NCBI RefSeq assembly: GCF_009765865.1
Contig: NZ_LMUQ01000084.1
Span: 248,138-312,137, forward strand
Origin: Acidisoma sp. L85
Lineage (GTDB): Bacteria; Pseudomonadota; Alphaproteobacteria; Acetobacterales; Acetobacteraceae
DNA: 64,000 nt
Direction of reading: 5' to 3'
In this document: positions 1-9,269 of the stretch, one piece after another
Position numbering within the stretch: position 1 is the stretch's first letter
Layout: every line of letters starts with the position of its first letter
The notes under the pieces: model-generated
The model's input: the letters and a program-made list of their open reading frames with translations, nothing else
Databases searched by the model: none
Told to the model about the DNA's origin: nothing
Translations under genes and position numbers: made by a program

Positions 1-39
1 TTCGAGAAACGAAAACATAAGAAGAGTTGGGAGGGTAGC

Positions 40-1215
40 TTGAGGAAGATAGTTCTCAGCCTGTTGCTGGCGGGAAGCCTGATAGGATTGGGCCGAGCGG
101 CGCACGCGGCGGATAGCGTGGTCAGCGCGCTGCCATCCGATCTCCAGCCTGGCTACCAGAATCTCGATCCGTTGGTGCCGGTTGGGCCGAGCGCCTACGG
201 CGATTTCAAGCCGAAGAAGGGGCCACCCTGGACCATCGGCTATGCCAGCAACTACGCAGGCAATACCTGGCGCGCGGCGGTCATGGACCGCCTCATGGGC
301 GATGTGCTGTCGAAGTATCAGAAGGCGGGCCTGGTCAAGAAAATCGTCGTTACGCAATCCAACCTCGATAACGCGACGCAGATCCAGCAGATGCGTCAGA
401 TGGTCGGCCAGGGCGCGGATGCCATCATCATTTGCTGCTCCGACGTGACCGCGATGAATAACGCGATCAAATACGCGCATGACCGCGGCGTTCCGGTATT
501 TTCCTACAGCGGCTACGTGACCTCGCCTTATGCGATCAACGTGACCGAGAATATCGATAACGGCGGCTATGACATGACGAAGGCGCTTGCCGAGCAGATC
601 GGTGGCAAGGGCAATGTTCTTCTCGTGAGCGGCATCCCCGGCTATGCGTCGTCGGATACTTTCGACAAAGGGGCGATGCGCGCCTTCAAGGAATATCCGA
701 ACATCAAGGTGGTCGGTGACGTCGCCGGCAAGTGGACCGACCAGGTGGCGCAGGTCGAGGTGCAGAAGTTCCTGGCGACCCACCCTGAGAAGCTCGATGG
801 GATCGTCGTGCAGTCGGCGGCTGAAGCTGGCGTGCTCCGCGCGGTTCTGCAATCTGGCCGTCCGCTCATGCCCATAACGCTCGGTGGCGAGACGGGTCCG
901 TCATGCTACTGGCGCCAGCACAAGGACTGGGTATCGACGAGCTGGAATTTCTGGCCACCCGGCAATGATATCGAGCTTGTCTTCGACGCCGCGATCCGTG
1001 TGCTTGAGGGTCAGGGACCGAAGATCGAGACGATCACCTGGAACATCAAGCCGCTGAGCTATGATGAGATGACGCAGTCCGTGCCGGCAGATTGCTCGGT
1101 CGATGCGAATGGCTGGGTGGAACCAGCCTATGGTCCGTGGTTCGGCGATGCCTTGGGCAGCTTCTATGCCCATCCCCACGATCCGCTGACCTGGAAGCCG
1201 GGCGCCGCGCAATAG
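40..1215 (+). CDS. Sugar-type ABC transporter substrate-binding protein (RbsB-like)
   Basis: A periplasmic binding protein of 391 residues starts with TTG, with a GGGAGG ribosome site about six bases upstream. Residues 1-23 form a signal peptide ending AHA-AD. The rest fits the type 1 periplasmic-binding fold: the stretch around residue 68 (GYASNYAGNTWR) opens the first lobe, and QGADAIIICC and VLLVSGIPGY are typical beta-strand/loop segments. It is followed by a hairpin, an ATPase and two permeases, so it is the receptor of that importer. The ligand cannot be read from sequence; family members bind ribose-like sugars, nucleosides or autoinducer 2. Family call is firm, substrate unknown. Confidence 0.9.
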   Translation: MRKIVLSLLLAGSLIGLGRAAHAADSVVSALPSDLQPGYQNLDPLVPVGPSAYGDFKPKKGPPWTIGYASNYAGNTWRAAVMDRLMGDVLSKYQKAGLVKKIVVTQSNLDNATQIQQMRQMVGQGADAIIICCSDVTAMNNAIKYAHDRGVPVFSYSGYVTSPYAINVTENIDNGGYDMTKALAEQIGGKGNVLLVSGIPGYASSDTFDKGAMRAFKEYPNIKVVGDVAGKWTDQVAQVEVQKFLATHPEKLDGIVVQSAAEAGVLRAVLQSGRPLMPITLGGETGPSCYWRQHKDWVSTSWNFWPPGNDIELVFDAAIRVLEGQGPKIETITWNIKPLSYDEMTQSVPADCSVDANGWVEPAYGPWFGDALGSFYAHPHDPLTWKPGAAQ

Positions 1216-1240
1216 TCCGGAGGCCTGGATCGGAGCCAAG

Positions 1241-1265
1241 CCCGGAGGTGACACCTCCGGGTTTT
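1241..1265 (+). terminator. Hairpin with T-run between binding-protein and ATPase genes
   Basis: A perfect 9-bp stem (CCCGGAGGT / ACCTCCGGG) with a three-base loop is followed at once by TTTT. It lies in the 100-base gap after the binding-protein gene and before the ATPase gene. Such hairpins commonly end or attenuate transcription, so the binding protein is made in excess over the membrane parts. The T-run is short, so partial read-through is likely. Confidence 0.65.
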
Positions 1266-1321
1266 GACTGCTGAGGCCGTAGAAATATAGAGATGACTGC
1301 AAGCTTGCGTCGAAGGTGAGA

Positions 1322-2869
1322 ATGCTTAGAGGCGAGATCGTCGTCCGCGACTTGCACAAGTCGTTTGGGGAGACCAAGGCGCTCGATGGATGCTCGTTCT
1401 CGGCCTCCGCTGGCGAGGTTCATGCCATCGTCGGGGAGAATGGCAGCGGCAAGAGCACGCTCGCCAAGATACTCTCGGGCGTGCTGCACCCGGATTCCGG
1501 GGAGGTTTCGGTCCTGGGCGTGATGCCGCGCTCACCGATCGAGGCGCGCAGGCTCGGCATCGCGACGATCTTCCAGGAAATCCTGGTCGCCGACGAGGCG
1601 AGCGTCGCCGCCAATCTCTTCGTGGGTGCCGATGGGTTGTGGGCGCGCAACGCGAGGCCTGGGCCGCGCCGCCGCCAGACGGCCGAGATCATGCGGCGCC
1701 TGACGGGTGTGGAGATCGACCCGGATGCGCCGGTCGGCCAGCTTCCGCTGAGCGTGAAGCAGTGGATCGTTATCGGGCGGGCAATTCTCGCGAATCCGAA
1801 GGTTCTGATCCTCGACGAATCCTCAGCCGCCCTGGACCTGGACGCGACCATTCGGCTGCACCAGGAAATCAGACGGCTGCGCGACGAGGGCGTATGCGTC
1901 ATCATCGTCACGCACCGCATTGCCGAACTCGTGCGGATCACCGATCGCGCCACGATCCTCCGGGACGGCCAGACCGTCGCCACGCTGCCGAAGGCCGAGA
2001 TCACCGAGAAAAATCTCATGGCGCTGATGACGCCGCAGTCGCGCCAGCGGGCGGCGCGCGCGGCGCAAATTGCACCCAGCAGTTCCGAGCGCGCGCGGGT
2101 CCTCCACGCCTCAGCACTTCGCCTGACGGCTGTGGCGGAGCCCTTCGACTTTACGCTTGGCAAGGGCGAGATCGTTGGGGTGACAGGGCTGGACGGCCAG
2201 GGACAGGACGGCTTCATCAAGGCACTCGCCGGAATCAGGCCGGCGGCGTCTGGACTGCCCGTCATCGATAATGGCGCGAATGGCGAGGCTTCTATCGGAA
2301 GCTTGGCCGATGCTGACCGGCTTGGGATCGCCTATGTCTCGGGGGACCGGAAGCGCGACGGAATCTTTCCCCAACTGAGCATTTACGAGAATCTCGCCCT
2401 CGGGCTCTACCGCCGCAATCTTGCTTTCGGTGGTTGGATCCGCAGGGTGCCGATTGTCGGCGCCTTCAAGGCAGAGGTGGTGCGGCTGTCGATCAAGACT
2501 GGCGCCGCATCAAACAAAATAACGTCGCTGAGCGGCGGCAACCAGCAGAAGGTGTTGATCGGCCGCGCCTTTGCCGCTCTGCCGCGTGTCATCGTGTTGA
2601 ACGATCCGGCGCGCGGCGTGGATCTGGGCACCAAGCGCGAGCTTTACGAGGAACTCAGGAAGTTCGCGGCGGGAGGGGGGTCGGTGGTCTATCTCTCAAG
2701 CGAGATCGAGGAGTTCATCGGCTTCGCCGACCGCGTCGATGTATTCCGCGACGATCGTCTGAGCCGTTCGCTCGCCGGTGCGGAGATCGACGAGCAACCG
2801 ATCCTCGCCGCGATGTTCGGCCATGCACCGACCGAGGTGGTCTTTGAGACCGGAGAGACGGTGGGATGA
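1322..2869 (+). CDS. Sugar ABC transporter ATP-binding protein, two ABC domains (RbsA/MglA-like)
   Basis: ATPase subunit of the importer, about 515 residues with two tandem nucleotide-binding domains. The first has Walker A GENGSGKST and Walker B VLILDESSAAL; the ABC signature is degenerate (QLPLSVKQ instead of LSGGQ). The second has a degenerate Walker A (TGLDGQGQ) but a good signature LSGGNQQK followed by VIVLNDPARGVDLGTK. This asymmetry is normal for the RbsA family. An upstream GTG at 1316 is also in frame, but AAGGTGAG sits correctly for the ATG at 1322. The stop overlaps the next start (ATGA). Confidence 0.9.
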   Translation: MLRGEIVVRDLHKSFGETKALDGCSFSASAGEVHAIVGENGSGKSTLAKILSGVLHPDSGEVSVLGVMPRSPIEARRLGIATIFQEILVADEASVAANLFVGADGLWARNARPGPRRRQTAEIMRRLTGVEIDPDAPVGQLPLSVKQWIVIGRAILANPKVLILDESSAALDLDATIRLHQEIRRLRDEGVCVIIVTHRIAELVRITDRATILRDGQTVATLPKAEITEKNLMALMTPQSRQRAARAAQIAPSSSERARVLHASALRLTAVAEPFDFTLGKGEIVGVTGLDGQGQDGFIKALAGIRPAASGLPVIDNGANGEASIGSLADADRLGIAYVSGDRKRDGIFPQLSIYENLALGLYRRNLAFGGWIRRVPIVGAFKAEVVRLSIKTGAASNKITSLSGGNQQKVLIGRAFAALPRVIVLNDPARGVDLGTKRELYEELRKFAAGGGSVVYLSSEIEEFIGFADRVDVFRDDRLSRSLAGAEIDEQPILAAMFGHAPTEVVFETGETVG

Positions 2870-3849
2870 GCGCAGCCGTGCTCCGGACCCGCCGCTTCGG
2901 CCTTGGCGGCACTTACTACGGCGTGGCGGTGGGGCTGTTCGTCGTGCTGCTCGTCATCTCGGCGGTTTGTGGTCCGCATCTTTTCACGCTGGACGGCGCC
3001 GCAGGGGCGATCATCGTCGTCGTGCCGCTGGTGCTCGCCGCTATGGCGTTGACGCCGATCGCGCTTGTTGGGCGGGGTAGCGTCGATCTGGCCATCGGGC
3101 CGCTGATCGGTTTCCTCAACGTCACCTTGGTCCAAGTGCTGATCGCGAACGACGTGACCTCGCCGGTTGCGGTCATCGCCTGGGTGATCGCGGTGGGCGT
3201 CGCCTATCAGCTTCTTCAAGGCGCTATCATTGTCTTCGTGCGTGTCGCCCCGATTATCGTCACGCTGAGCGGCTATCTGGTGCTGTCGGGCGTGAACCTT
3301 GTCATCATGCCGAAGCCTTCCGGCTCCGTGCCTGATTGGATGAGCGACTGGGGAAGCGGCACAACCGTCTTCACGCCCGTTCTGCTGGTCTTGGTGATCG
3401 GGCTGGTGGCGTGGCTACTGTTCACCCGGACGGCTTTTTACCAGCATCTGCGCCTTACTGGCGCCGACGAGCGAATGGCCTATGCCAGCGGCGTGCAGAC
3501 GAACCTAGTGCGGTTGGGCGCGCATGCGATTGGCGGGTTTTTCGCCGGGCTCGCGGCACTCGCTTATACGGGGCTCATCAGCTCGGGCGATCCGACCCAG
3601 GGAAGCAACTACACTCTGTCCGCGATCACCGCGCTGGTGCTCGGTGGGACTAGCATTGGCGGCGGACGAGGCGGGATCATTGGCTCGGCGGTCGGGGCGC
3701 TCGACATGTATCTGATCACCTACGTGCTCTCGACCTTCAACTTCGGCATAGTGTCGGGCTTCGTCACGCAACTCGCCTTCGGGACGGTTCTCGTGGTGGC
3801 GCTTCTGTCGAATATCTTCCTGACCGGCGGAAAGGCGACAGCCAGATGA
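2866..3849 (+). CDS. Sugar ABC transporter permease (RbsC-like), first of two
   Basis: A hydrophobic 327-residue inner-membrane protein with eight or more predicted membrane segments. It carries the RbsC-family motif GADERMAYASG near residue 200 and ALVLGGTSIGGGRG near residue 260. It overlaps the ATPase gene upstream and the second permease downstream by four bases each, so the three subunits are translationally coupled. Together with the next gene it would form a heterodimeric channel, unlike the RbsC homodimer, as in Lsr-type and several nucleoside importers. Confidence 0.88.
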   Translation: MSAAVLRTRRFGLGGTYYGVAVGLFVVLLVISAVCGPHLFTLDGAAGAIIVVVPLVLAAMALTPIALVGRGSVDLAIGPLIGFLNVTLVQVLIANDVTSPVAVIAWVIAVGVAYQLLQGAIIVFVRVAPIIVTLSGYLVLSGVNLVIMPKPSGSVPDWMSDWGSGTTVFTPVLLVLVIGLVAWLLFTRTAFYQHLRLTGADERMAYASGVQTNLVRLGAHAIGGFFAGLAALAYTGLISSGDPTQGSNYTLSAITALVLGGTSIGGGRGGIIGSAVGALDMYLITYVLSTFNFGIVSGFVTQLAFGTVLVVALLSNIFLTGGKATAR

Positions 3850-4862
3850 CCGCAGCCCTGCGACCCGCGGCGAAGCAGGCATCGGTTTCGGGGGCGCTCT
3901 CGCGAAACCGGAGCATCGCGATCGGTCTTGGCGTGTTGATTGTTCTCCTCGTCATTGGCGCGGCGCTGGTGGGGAATTTCCTGGCGGCGGAGAACTTGCG
4001 TTCCATGCTGCTGCTGGCGGCTTTCCTTGGCCTTGCGTCGCTCGGGCAGACGTTGTGCGCCCTGCTGGGAGGCCTCGATCTTTCGATCGCTTATGTCATC
4101 GGTGCCGCCAATATTCTGCTGCCCAAGCTCATCAATCTTGGCCTGCCGCCGGTGCTCGCGGTCATCGTCGTGGCAATTGGCGGCGCGGTGATTGGGGCGG
4201 TGAATGGTCTGCTGAGCTTCAGGTTGCAGGGCCAGGCGTTGATTGTCACCCTCGGCGTCGGTTTCGCGGTGCTGGGTGGAGCACAGATCCTTACCAGCCT
4301 GGGTTCCTCCTTCGCCGGTACAGTCTATGGCGTCGTGCCCGTCTGGTTGAGCAATATGGCGGCGATCAATGGCACGACCTTCGGGCTGCATTTTCCGCCG
4401 ATCATCTTGGTGTGGCTTGTGATCTCGGCCGGCCTCATCATGATCATGCATCGCTCCTGGTTCGGGCGCAGCCTCTACGCGCTTGGCAATAGCCGGCTGG
4501 CGGCGAGCCGCCTGCTGATTTCGGAGTTGAAGCTATGGGTCGCTGTCTATGCGATCAGTGGGCTGATGGCGGCGATCACAGGTGTGTTGCTGCTCGGGTT
4601 TAGCGGCGGGGGTTTCGCCGATGTCGGCAATCCCTATCTATTTACGACAGTCGCCGCGGTCGTCATTGGCGGCACCTCGCTGTTAGGCGGTTGGGGCGGC
4701 TATGGTGCGACGGTCATCGGGACGCTGGTGCTCACAGTGCTGACGACGATCCTGGTCGGTATCGGGTTGAACTACGCAGCACAACAGGCGGTGTTCGGCT
4801 TGCTTATCGTGCCGGTGGTGGCGCTTTACGCACGCTCGCCGCCGATCCGCATGCAGATTTAA
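3846..4862 (+). CDS. Sugar ABC transporter permease (RbsC-like), second of two
   Basis: A 338-residue multi-spanning permease of the branched-chain/ribose transporter superfamily. The typical segments GNSRLAASRLLI (about residue 215) and AAVVIGGTSLLGGWGGYGAT (about residue 270) are present. An ATGA overlap ties it to the first permease. The stop is followed by a 54-base gap containing TAGGAG, which serves the next gene, so the importer and the downstream enzymes are probably one transcript. Confidence 0.88.
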   Translation: MTAALRPAAKQASVSGALSRNRSIAIGLGVLIVLLVIGAALVGNFLAAENLRSMLLLAAFLGLASLGQTLCALLGGLDLSIAYVIGAANILLPKLINLGLPPVLAVIVVAIGGAVIGAVNGLLSFRLQGQALIVTLGVGFAVLGGAQILTSLGSSFAGTVYGVVPVWLSNMAAINGTTFGLHFPPIILVWLVISAGLIMIMHRSWFGRSLYALGNSRLAASRLLISELKLWVAVYAISGLMAAITGVLLLGFSGGGFADVGNPYLFTTVAAVVIGGTSLLGGWGGYGATVIGTLVLTVLTTILVGIGLNYAAQQAVFGLLIVPVVALYARSPPIRMQI

Positions 4863-4916
4863 ATTCCGCGGGGCCGAGTCCCTGAACGGACAAACTAAGA
4901 TATAGGAGAAAAAGTC

Positions 4917-5846
4917 TTGTCATCGATCAAGCCGGGCGAAACACCATCCGCACCTGCGAGCGCCCGGACGGCGCGCCCGCAGAGCCCCTATTTCTATCGC
5001 TTCAAGCTCGGCGACGCCGATGTCTCGGTAGTGACCGACGGGCCATTGGAACTCGGTGATGCGAGTAGCAATTTCGTCGGGGTGAGCGAGGAGGAGGTGC
5101 GCCGCATGCTCGCTCGGCACTATCTGCCGACCGACGATGTCGTGCTTGAGCAGAATGTGCCGGTGGTCGAGATCGGCGGCAAAACTGTTCTGTTCGAGAC
5201 CGGCATGGGCGAAGTCAAAATCTTCGGGCCGCGCACCGGTCAATTGCAGAAAAGCCTGCGGGCCGCTGGCATCGATCCGGCTTCGGTGGATGCGGTGGTT
5301 CTCTCCCATGCTCATATCGATCACGCGGGCGGAGTCTGCGCGCCAGATGGCACGCCGCTCTTCCCAAACGCGCAAATCTATATCAGCGAACGTGACTTCA
5401 TCGACTGGACGGATGAAAGCCGGCTGAGCTCGCCCTTCGGCAATCAGGTCGAGGTTGCTCGAAAAAACCTCCTGCCGGTGCGCGATCGGCTGGTGTTTTT
5501 CAAAGACGGCCAGGAGTTTCTACCGGGCATCCAAGCCATCGCGGCGCCCGGCCATACATTCGGCCATCATTGCTTCATGGTGAGTTCCGCAGGGGCGTCC
5601 TTCTGCTTTCTCGGCGATCTGACGCATCACCATGTGCTGTTGATGGAAAAGCCGCTCATGGAGTTCGCCTACGATGCGGATCCGAAGCAGTCCGCGCAAA
5701 CGCGCACGCGCCTGCTCGGCATGCTGGCTGACCAGCGGATCCCTGTGATGTCCTACCACTTTGCCTGGCCGGGCTTCGGCAATGTTGGCCGGGACGGCGA
5801 TGGGTTCCGCTATTTCCCCGCGCCCATGCAGCTCGATCCCCTCTGA
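4917..5846 (+). CDS. MBL-fold metallo-hydrolase
   Basis: A 309-residue soluble protein with the complete metallo-beta-lactamase-fold metal site: HAHIDH at residues 131-136, the PGHTFGHH histidine, GDLTHH near residue 239 and a late histidine in SYHFAWPG. It should be a binuclear zinc hydrolase. It begins with TTG nine bases after TAGGAG. Substrates of this family range from lactones to phosphodiesters and thioesters. Its place between an importer and a flavin monooxygenase suggests it opens a ring or ester in the imported compound; that is inference. Confidence 0.85.
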   Translation: MSSIKPGETPSAPASARTARPQSPYFYRFKLGDADVSVVTDGPLELGDASSNFVGVSEEEVRRMLARHYLPTDDVVLEQNVPVVEIGGKTVLFETGMGEVKIFGPRTGQLQKSLRAAGIDPASVDAVVLSHAHIDHAGGVCAPDGTPLFPNAQIYISERDFIDWTDESRLSSPFGNQVEVARKNLLPVRDRLVFFKDGQEFLPGIQAIAAPGHTFGHHCFMVSSAGASFCFLGDLTHHHVLLMEKPLMEFAYDADPKQSAQTRTRLLGMLADQRIPVMSYHFAWPGFGNVGRDGDGFRYFPAPMQLDPL

Positions 5847-5893
5847 GGGTTGGAAGGCGGCGCGCTGCTTATTCAATTGACGGATTGTCTGCT

Positions 5894-5908
5894 GATCACC
5901 TAGTGATC
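5894..5908. promoter_or_regulatory. Short inverted repeat ahead of the monooxygenase gene
   Basis: GATCAC and GTGATC flank a three-base centre, 65 bases before the flavin monooxygenase start. TTGACG lies about ten bases upstream of the repeat, without a good -10 hexamer. It could be an internal operator/promoter of the operon or chance symmetry. Confidence 0.25.
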
Positions 5909-5972
5909 GCAGATCGAGGCCGCGACCGGAAGGCGTGGAAGGCGACAAGCCAAGGCTACGGGAGGTAGGACA

Positions 5973-7118
5973 ATGGAAAATCTGGATCGTTTCCGCGCCG
6001 CGGGCAATCCGATGTTCAACGAGAACAAGCTGAAACTCGGCATCTTCGGCAGCAACTGCGCCAATGCCTGCGCGGTGACGATGGCCGAGACGACCTTCAG
6101 GCCAACCTTCGACGTCAACCTCGCCATCGCGCGCCAGCTAGAGGCGGCGGGCTGGGAATGCATGGTGCCCATCGCCCGCTGGCGCGGGTTCGGCGGCCCG
6201 TCCAACTTCAATGGCGACTGCATGGAGACTTTCACCTGGGCGGCCTCCTTGTCGGCGGCGACCTCCAAGCTCCATTTCTTCGCGACCACCCATGTGCCGA
6301 CACTGCATCCGATTGTGGGCGCCAAGATGGCAACGACGATCGACCATATCTCTAAGGGCCGCTTCGGTCTGAACCTCGTCTGCGGCTGGTTCACGCCCGA
6401 GATGGAGATGTTCGGCCAGAAGATGATGGAGCACGACACACGCTACGAATATGCCACCGAATGGGTGGAAGTCGTCGAGAAGCTCTGGACCGAAGATCAC
6501 TTTGATTACAAAGGCCAGTTCTTCACCATCAATGATGGCGAAAGTTACCCCAAGCCTTACCAGCAGCCGCGCCCGGTGTTGATCTGCGCTGGCTCTTCCT
6601 CAAAGGGGAAGGATTTCACAGCGAAATATTGCGACATCAACTTCGGTTTCATGGAGAGCATGGAGAAGGGTAAAGCCTGGGTAAGCGACACGAAGAAGCT
6701 CGCGCATGAGCGTTATGACCGCGAGATCGGAACCTTCACCTCCTGCCCTGTCGTTTGTCGCGAAACCGAAAAGGAAGCGCGCGACTACTACAACTACTAC
6801 GTACATGAAAAAGGCGATTGGGAGGCTTGCGAGAACATCTGCCGTATTCTCAGCATCGAAAGCGCGAACCACAGCCCGGAGATGTACCGGTTGTTCAAGG
6901 AGCGCTTCATCGCCGGCTGGGGCGGATATCCGATGGTCGGCACGCCGGAACAGATCGCCGATATGCTGGTGAAGCTCTCGGATACCGGTGTTGATGGCAC
7001 GCTGCTGTCGTTTGTTGATTATGTCGAGGAACTTCCTTTCTTCAACGCGCGAGTGTTGCCGCTGCTGGAGCAGGTGGGATTGCGTAAGCCCGTGCAGCCC
7101 GCGCTGAAAGTCGCTTAG
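5973..7118 (+). CDS. LLM-class flavin-dependent monooxygenase (RutA/SfnG-like)
   Basis: A 381-residue member of the bacterial luciferase-like TIM-barrel family that uses FMNH2 and O2. Diagnostic segments are TIDHISKGRFGLNLVCGW (about residues 112-130), HDTRYEYATEWV and the phosphate-binding loop ICAGSSSKG. The TIDxxSxGRFGxNLVxGW pattern is shared with RutA (uracil ring opening) and SfnG (dimethyl sulfone). No flavin reductase gene is next to it, so reduced flavin must come from elsewhere. GGGAGG precedes the ATG. Substrate unknown; a ring- or C-S-cleaving role in the operon is plausible. Confidence 0.82.
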   Translation: MENLDRFRAAGNPMFNENKLKLGIFGSNCANACAVTMAETTFRPTFDVNLAIARQLEAAGWECMVPIARWRGFGGPSNFNGDCMETFTWAASLSAATSKLHFFATTHVPTLHPIVGAKMATTIDHISKGRFGLNLVCGWFTPEMEMFGQKMMEHDTRYEYATEWVEVVEKLWTEDHFDYKGQFFTINDGESYPKPYQQPRPVLICAGSSSKGKDFTAKYCDINFGFMESMEKGKAWVSDTKKLAHERYDREIGTFTSCPVVCRETEKEARDYYNYYVHEKGDWEACENICRILSIESANHSPEMYRLFKERFIAGWGGYPMVGTPEQIADMLVKLSDTGVDGTLLSFVDYVEELPFFNARVLPLLEQVGLRKPVQPALKVA

Positions 7119-7122
7119 CAGA

Positions 7123-7524
7123 ATGACGTTGTTGGGAAGCTGTCACTGCGGCGCGGTCGCCTATGAGGCGGCCGCGATCAATGGCGACCTTTGGCATTGC
7201 CATTGCCAGACGTGCAGAAAGACCCACGCCGCGGAGCGCAATACCGCGGCCAGGGTGCGCCGGGAGGATTTTCGTATTGTGCGCGGCGCCGAGTTGCTGA
7301 CGCACTACGAGTCCTGTCCGGGGAAGTTTCGGCACTTCTGCTCTCGTTGCGGCTCGCATGTCTATGCCGAGCGGCCGGAATTGCCGGATGTTGTGCTGCG
7401 CACCGGCACGCTTGACACCGATCCCGGGCTTAAAGCCGTGCGCGCCGTCTGGATGTCCCATTCCAAGCCATGGCTCGCGCATCAGGATGGACTGCCCGAG
7501 TTTCCGGAAGCCTCGCCAGCATAA
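7123..7524 (+). CDS. GFA (CENP-V/glutathione-dependent formaldehyde-activating) family protein
   Basis: A 133-residue zinc protein. The cysteine pattern is clear: CHC at residues 7-9, CHCQTC at 26-31 and FCSRCGSH near residue 71. It begins four bases after the monooxygenase stop, so it belongs to the same operon. The family includes glutathione-dependent formaldehyde-activating enzyme homologues, though many members have no proven activity. A role in handling an aldehyde or thiol adduct released by the upstream oxygenase is an inference from position only. Confidence 0.8.
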   Translation: MTLLGSCHCGAVAYEAAAINGDLWHCHCQTCRKTHAAERNTAARVRREDFRIVRGAELLTHYESCPGKFRHFCSRCGSHVYAERPELPDVVLRTGTLDTDPGLKAVRAVWMSHSKPWLAHQDGLPEFPEASPA

Positions 7525-7667
7525 GGTCTAGGCCAACTCAGTTTCCGATGCCGACGCCTCTATCTTCGCCTCGCGCGGCGGAGCGGTGACCCCGAATTAG
7601 CTGTTGGAGGGGCGATCCGCATGTCTTAAGGTGTCCGCCGCTCCTGAAGGTCAAGGGCACGCTTGAC

Positions 7668-9230
7668 ATGGCGCATATCGTTCTCATCAATCCGCGCTTC
7701 GAAGTCTCCTTTTGGGGGCTAGAGCACGCAATGCCATTCTTTGGCAAGCGTGCCGTCTTCCCTGTGGCGGCTCTGCCTCTGCTAGCCGCGCTCAGCCCAA
7801 GCGAGCATCGGGTGACGCTGATCGACGAGAATGTGGAGGAGATTGATTTCGCGCTCTGCGCCTCGGCCGATATTGTTGGTCTCACAGGGATGAGCGTGCA
7901 GCGCTTCCGTATGCGTGAGATACTGCATGAACTCAGGCGCCTGAATGCCTTCACGATTGTGGGCGGCCCCTGGGTAACGCTGCAAGAAGACTATTTCGGG
8001 AATCTCGCCGACGTAATATTCGTAGGCGAGGCGGAGGATACCTGGCCGCAATTTCTTTTGGAGTGGAGCGAGGGTCGTCATCTTACTCGCTACGAGCAGC
8101 TTGACCGCACCGATATGTCTCGCTTGCCTGTTCCACGTCACGATCTTCTGAGGATGAAGAACTACGCATTCGGCAGTGTGCAGTTCTCCCGCGGCTGCCC
8201 ATTCACTTGCGAGTTTTGCGATATCATCGTGACATTCGGCCGCCGTCCTCGATTGAAACTGAGACAGCAGATAATCGCGGAAGTGGAGGCGCTCGAGAAG
8301 CAAGGAATGGAATTTGTCTTCATCGTCGACGATAACTTGATCGGCAATAAGAAAGCGATCAAACCGATCTTGCGTGAGCTTCGAGATTGGCAGGAAGCGA
8401 GAGGATTCCCGCTCACACTTTTCACAGAAGCTTCTCTCGATCTCGCCGACGACGCGGAATTGCTAGTCTTGTTTTCACAGGCCAATATCGTCTCGGTTTT
8501 CGTCGGGATCGAAAGCCCAAACGAGGCCGCTCTCATCGAAACTAAAAAGAAGCAAAACCTTCGCGGTCAGCGATCACTCGTAGAAAAAGTCCACGCGATT
8601 CAGGAAGCGGGCATCGAAGTTTGGTCCGGAATGATCTTGGGCTTCGATAACGACGATGCTACGATCTTTGAAGCACACCGTCAGTTCCTCTCAGAGGCTC
8701 GGATCATCCATTCGATGACCGGCATGCTCACCGCCCTGCCAAAGACACCGCTTCACGCCCGGCTGGCCAGTGAGGGACGGCTGGACCCGACGGATCGCTC
8801 ACCATTTGGCACAAACGTTATTCCGCTGCGTTTGACCCGCGACGAATTGCGTCGTGGTTATGTAGAGTTGATGAGCAGCCTCTATGCCCCAACCCCCTAT
8901 TTCGATCGGTTCGAAGCGCTGTTTATCCGTGGGCAGCTCGGCTTCGATCAGGCCCGTCGCGGGTATTGGTCCAAACACCCGTGGCGGCGTGCCCAATCCG
9001 GGGCGCGAGCATTCGTGCAAGCCGCAGCGATCCTGGCACGGCTGCTCTGGAGCGTGAATGAGGTCGAGCTGAGGCGCGAGTATCGTTGGCGGATGTTCAG
9101 GGTGATGCGAGCGAGACCGCGACCCGAGGTTTTGCTTGTCTTCGCCATGAAATGTGCGATGCATGCACATGTCTACGCGCTCACGCGCGAGATGGCCCGC
9201 GGCGAGACAGCGATCAGCAATACGTTCTAG
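7668..9230 (+). CDS. B12-binding domain radical SAM protein (DUF4070 type, HpnP-like)
   Basis: A 520-residue protein. The N-terminal ~150 residues form a Rossmann-like cobalamin-binding domain (GLTGMSVQRFRM, VGGPWVTLQEDYF) without the classic DxHxxG motif. The radical SAM core begins with CPFTCEFC, cysteines 177, 181 and 184, binding the 4Fe-4S cluster. The C-terminal ~150 residues, with basic and hydrophobic helices, fit DUF4070. The same arrangement occurs in hopanoid C2-methylase HpnP, and the whole protein looks close to that class, but no other hpn genes are nearby except a distant MlaC/HpnM-like one. Methyl transfer to an unactivated carbon is likely; the substrate is unproven. Confidence 0.75.
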   Translation: MAHIVLINPRFEVSFWGLEHAMPFFGKRAVFPVAALPLLAALSPSEHRVTLIDENVEEIDFALCASADIVGLTGMSVQRFRMREILHELRRLNAFTIVGGPWVTLQEDYFGNLADVIFVGEAEDTWPQFLLEWSEGRHLTRYEQLDRTDMSRLPVPRHDLLRMKNYAFGSVQFSRGCPFTCEFCDIIVTFGRRPRLKLRQQIIAEVEALEKQGMEFVFIVDDNLIGNKKAIKPILRELRDWQEARGFPLTLFTEASLDLADDAELLVLFSQANIVSVFVGIESPNEAALIETKKKQNLRGQRSLVEKVHAIQEAGIEVWSGMILGFDNDDATIFEAHRQFLSEARIIHSMTGMLTALPKTPLHARLASEGRLDPTDRSPFGTNVIPLRLTRDELRRGYVELMSSLYAPTPYFDRFEALFIRGQLGFDQARRGYWSKHPWRRAQSGARAFVQAAAILARLLWSVNEVELRREYRWRMFRVMRARPRPEVLLVFAMKCAMHAHVYALTREMARGETAISNTF

Positions 9231-9269
9231 GCGGACCAGCCGCCCCGCCGCCGCCCAGGATGGCTGCCG

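Noticed and set aside
1420-2265. 281-codon open frame antisense to the sugar ATPase
   Set aside because: Composition is arginine/serine-rich with no motif, typical of shadow frames in high-GC DNA; the sense gene has clear ABC motifs.
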